Positions 61,751 to 64,000 of a stretch of 64,000 bases of DNA are shown piece by piece. Numbering within the stretch: position 1 is the stretch's first letter; each line of letters opens with the position of its first letter. Position numbers and translations under genes: made by a program. Source of the stretch: Pseudomonas sp. Z8(2022) (GTDB lineage: Bacteria > Pseudomonadota > Gammaproteobacteria > Pseudomonadales > Pseudomonadaceae); assembly GCF_025837155.1 (NCBI RefSeq), contig NZ_CP107549.1, forward strand, positions 620,001-684,000, written 5' to 3'. Under the pieces are notes generated by a model. That model had not been told where the DNA came from, did no database searches, and was given only the letters and a program-made list of their open reading frames with translations.

Positions 61751-62738
61751 CGAGATAGCAGAAGCCGGTTCGGGGGTTGCACTTGACGTCGCTGTCGGGG
61801 ATCGGGGCGGTGTTCACCGGGGCCAGATCAATGTGTTTGAACGACGGCTCCATGATGCTTACGGCGGTCTTGATACCGTCCCATAGCGGGTTGTCTTCCA
61901 GGCCGGTACCGAGGACGAAATCGTCGGATTTCTCTCGCATGTGCAGTTCGTCCTGCGCCACCCAGGCATCGGCCAGGATCGCTGCGCGGGCGTTGAGGGA
62001 GAGTGGGGCCTCACCAATCAACGGCTTGTTTCCCAGCGAACTACCGGCCAGGGATACCGGTATGCGCACGTCGCTGCTGTAGAGATTGCGGCGAGGGTGG
62101 GCGATCTGCAGCAAGTCTGCGTCGCCCTGGCCGAAACTGAGGATGTTCACCACATCCGCGATGGGTTTCATCAGGCTGTTGTAGCCGCCGACCAGGGTGT
62201 TGGCGATCGAGGCGGGCGCGCTGTTGCTCATGCTGGACCCTCCGGCGCTGGCGCCGGCCAGGGTCATGGGACGACTGTCGCCGCTGGTCCAGCGCCAGAA
62301 ACGATTGGTATCGGCGTTGCCTGGGGCGGAGATGTCGTCGTCGCTGAACAGACGCGCCTTCTGCTCGTACGTCAGCAGACGTTTCTCGGCGCTATTGAAA
62401 ATGTCTGCGTTGCTGCGGGTCGGCAGCCCCTCGACCGTGTCGAGTTGCGCATACAGGCTGCGGTCGGCTGGTGAAATCGACGATATCTGACTGCGGTCGT
62501 ACTGCGAGGGACTATGGTCGCGGCTGTTCTGCCCGAGGTAATCCTCGGTCGAGCCATACCAGACGGTGCGCTCCCAGGCCGCGTAGCGCGCCATTTCCTG
62601 CGACTTGAAGGCCATGTCGGTGAGCTTGCCGATCACCGGTACGGCAACAAACATCAGCAGCAGGCAACCGGCAACCATGACCACGAACTCGGCCATCGCC
62701 TGTCCACCGATGCGATGGGGCATGCAGGATGTCTTCAT
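61743..62738 (-). CDS. TadE/TadG-like pseudopilin (first in cluster)
   Basis: A 331-residue protein. The N-terminus MPHRIGGQAMAEFVVMVAG and the following hydrophobic stretch (to about residue 37) form a TadE/TadG-type signal with Glu five residues after Gly. It is followed by a long polar periplasmic domain with Cys only near the end. ATG at 62738 overlaps the upstream gene by 4 bp (ATGA). The longer open frame up to 63014 lies inside the upstream gene and is not real. Function is inferred from the N-terminus and context. Confidence 0.75.
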   Translation of the reverse strand: MKTSCMPHRIGGQAMAEFVVMVAGCLLLMFVAVPVIGKLTDMAFKSQEMARYAAWERTVWYGSTEDYLGQNSRDHSPSQYDRSQISSISPADRSLYAQLDTVEGLPTRSNADIFNSAEKRLLTYEQKARLFSDDDISAPGNADTNRFWRWTSGDSRPMTLAGASAGGSSMSNSAPASIANTLVGGYNSLMKPIADVVNILSFGQGDADLLQIAHPRRNLYSSDVRIPVSLAGSSLGNKPLIGEAPLSLNARAAILADAWVAQDELHMREKSDDFVLGTGLEDNPLWDGIKTAVSIMEPSFKHIDLAPVNTAPIPDSDVKCNPRTGFCYLDD

Positions 62739-64000
62739 TGCAGTGTATCCAGCATGCCGGCCTTGACCTTTTCCAGCACACTGCCGCTGATTTCGTTGAT
62801 CACCGGTTTGGCGACCGGGGCGATCACCGGCGGCAACTTCTCCAGGGCACGGTCGATGCCTGGCAGGATCAGGTAGTCGGTCGCCACATCCATCAGCAGA
62901 CCGACCACGGTCGCCGGGCCGAAGTCCGACAGGCCCAGCACGTCGGCGAGATCGATTTCGCCGGACGCGATCATCTGCACGACCTTGCTCGGTTCGCGCA
63001 GGCGGGCATCCCACCAGGGACTGTACTGGTTGGGGGATTCATCCCGACCGGGCGGCGGGGCGAAGTAGGTCTCGGCCGAGGAGATGGTCATCATGCGCTC
63101 GGAATCGCCGCCCCAGGCAAAGTCCATCGGGTTATCGCGTGTATCGGTATCCAGCGCGAAGCGACCCTGACGAAGGTTCAGGCTGCTCGGGTTGTCGCTG
63201 GTTTTTATGGCTGACAGCGGCTTGGAGACGGCAACGGTAAATTCCTTGCTACGTCCGCTTTCGGCGTGCGCTTCTCCCAGGGCGAAGAACGAAGGCGAGC
63301 CGCTATAGCCTGTGGTGACGTCTTCGGCACGGTTCAGACCATAGATGCTCAGCACGTTGCCCCAGGCCCAGGTGGCGGCGTGGATTGGGTCCATGGCGTC
63401 ACCATAGGGGGTCTTCGATATCAGGCCGGCTTCGACAGGCGTTCCCCACTGCGGGCCGAACAGCTTTTCGTCACCGACGTTAGTCACCAACTGATGCGTC
63501 GCTCCGCCTAGCGGGATGCCCATGCCAAAGCCGAACTCCAGTGGCGGAACATCGACGCAGCCGAGCACGGGCAGGCAGATGCGTATCTGCAAACCGACGT
63601 CGATCTGGAAGCCGATCGAGCTGTGATCCACCGAGGCCCATCCGTAAACCGGTGTCTTGCTGCCGACGGCCGACGTGCTGAGCGGGTTGTAGACGTAGGC
63701 GGTGCCACCTTCGTTACCCACGCCGACGAAGGCCGCCAGGTTCAGCTTGATCTCGAGAAAACCCAGGGAGAAATTCAGCGAGAGGTCCAGTGACGGACCG
63801 AAGTTGAAGTCGCGCTGATTCAGCCAGGTGTTGCGCTGTGTGTTGACCAGCGCTGCGTATTCTCGAGCGGCGTTGCGTGAGTCAATATCGTTGGGCGTGC
63901 CAGTTTTGCTGTGCATCTCCGGTGCAACGTTGACCAGCATTGAGCTAGGCATCAGGTCACCGGTCTTGGAGCCGAGGAAATCGGCCAGAAACCCTTGGTC
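62735..64000 (-). CDS. Unrecognised protein of the Tad cluster, 5' part outside window
   Basis: The frame stays open to the window edge, so at least 421 residues are encoded and the start lies beyond 64000. An ATG at 63952 is internal. The visible part has an amphipathic, beta-rich middle (SLDLSLNFSLGFLEIKLNLA; IGFQIDVGLQIRICLPVLG), Asn/Ser-rich linkers and a helical C-terminus (PVINEISGSVLEKVKAGMLD). I do not recognise the family. Some TadG proteins are long with extended periplasmic parts, so it may be the C-terminal part of a TadG-like protein. It overlaps the next gene by 4 bp. Confidence 0.65.
   Translation of the reverse strand, partial: DQGFLADFLGSKTGDLMPSSMLVNVAPEMHSKTGTPNDIDSRNAAREYAALVNTQRNTWLNQRDFNFGPSLDLSLNFSLGFLEIKLNLAAFVGVGNEGGTAYVYNPLSTSAVGSKTPVYGWASVDHSSIGFQIDVGLQIRICLPVLGCVDVPPLEFGFGMGIPLGGATHQLVTNVGDEKLFGPQWGTPVEAGLISKTPYGDAMDPIHAATWAWGNVLSIYGLNRAEDVTTGYSGSPSFFALGEAHAESGRSKEFTVAVSKPLSAIKTSDNPSSLNLRQGRFALDTDTRDNPMDFAWGGDSERMMTISSAETYFAPPPGRDESPNQYSPWWDARLREPSKVVQMIASGEIDLADVLGLSDFGPATVVGLLMDVATDYLILPGIDRALEKLPPVIAPVAKPVINEISGSVLEKVKAGMLDTLQ

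Overview
This window is Pseudomonas chromosome. The 16S rRNA has the typical Pseudomonas body, and the gene order anmK, M23 peptidase, tyrS, rrn, birA, coaX, tRNA-Tyr/Gly/Thr, tuf, tRNA-Trp, secE, nusG and onwards is the conserved Pseudomonas order. The 16S looks closest to the mendocina/oleovorans/alcaligenes side of the genus, but that placement is tentative.

Layout. 1-3036: start of anmK and a LysM/M23 endopeptidase (minus), then tyrS (plus). 3037-8829: a complete rRNA operon (16S, tRNA-Ile, tRNA-Ala, 23S, 5S) driven by four tandem promoter-like elements and closed by a terminator. 9000-11396: birA, coaX and a SPOR-domain protein. 11538-14183: tRNA-Tyr, tRNA-Gly, tRNA-Thr, tuf, tRNA-Trp, secE, nusG. 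14303-25151: rplKAJL-rpoBC. 25298-29634: rpsL, rpsG, fusA and a second tuf. 29865-43550: the S10, spc and alpha ribosomal protein clusters with secY, rpmJ and rpoA. Hairpins with T-tracts, each paired with a promoter-like element, suggest that this last stretch is broken into separate units between rpsN and rpsH and between rpmJ and rpsM. 43789-51569: katG, a FtnA-type ferritin, uvrA (minus), a YajR-like MFS transporter and ssb. In P. aeruginosa the first of these positions holds katA.

51673-64000 (all minus) is an accessory Tad-type (type IVc) pilus/secretion cluster. In transcription order it contains: an unrecognised protein cut by the window edge, a TadE/TadG-like pseudopilin, an unrecognised secreted protein, a second pseudopilin, an RcpC/CpaB protein, an RcpA/CpaC secretin, an FHA-fused TadA/CpaF ATPase, TadB, TadC, a DUF192 protein, a TadD-like TPR lipoprotein and a third TadE-like pseudopilin. 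Most neighbours overlap or are a few bases apart, so this is probably one operon. It is unusual in four ways. RcpC carries about 21 tandem Asp/Gly-rich repeats (about 365 residues). One pseudopilin carries a short block of similar repeats. The secretin has a duplicated periplasmic module. The ATPase has an N-terminal FHA domain. No Flp pilin, prepilin peptidase or TadZ is visible, and these may lie beyond 64000. This cluster is the best candidate in the window for an undescribed system.
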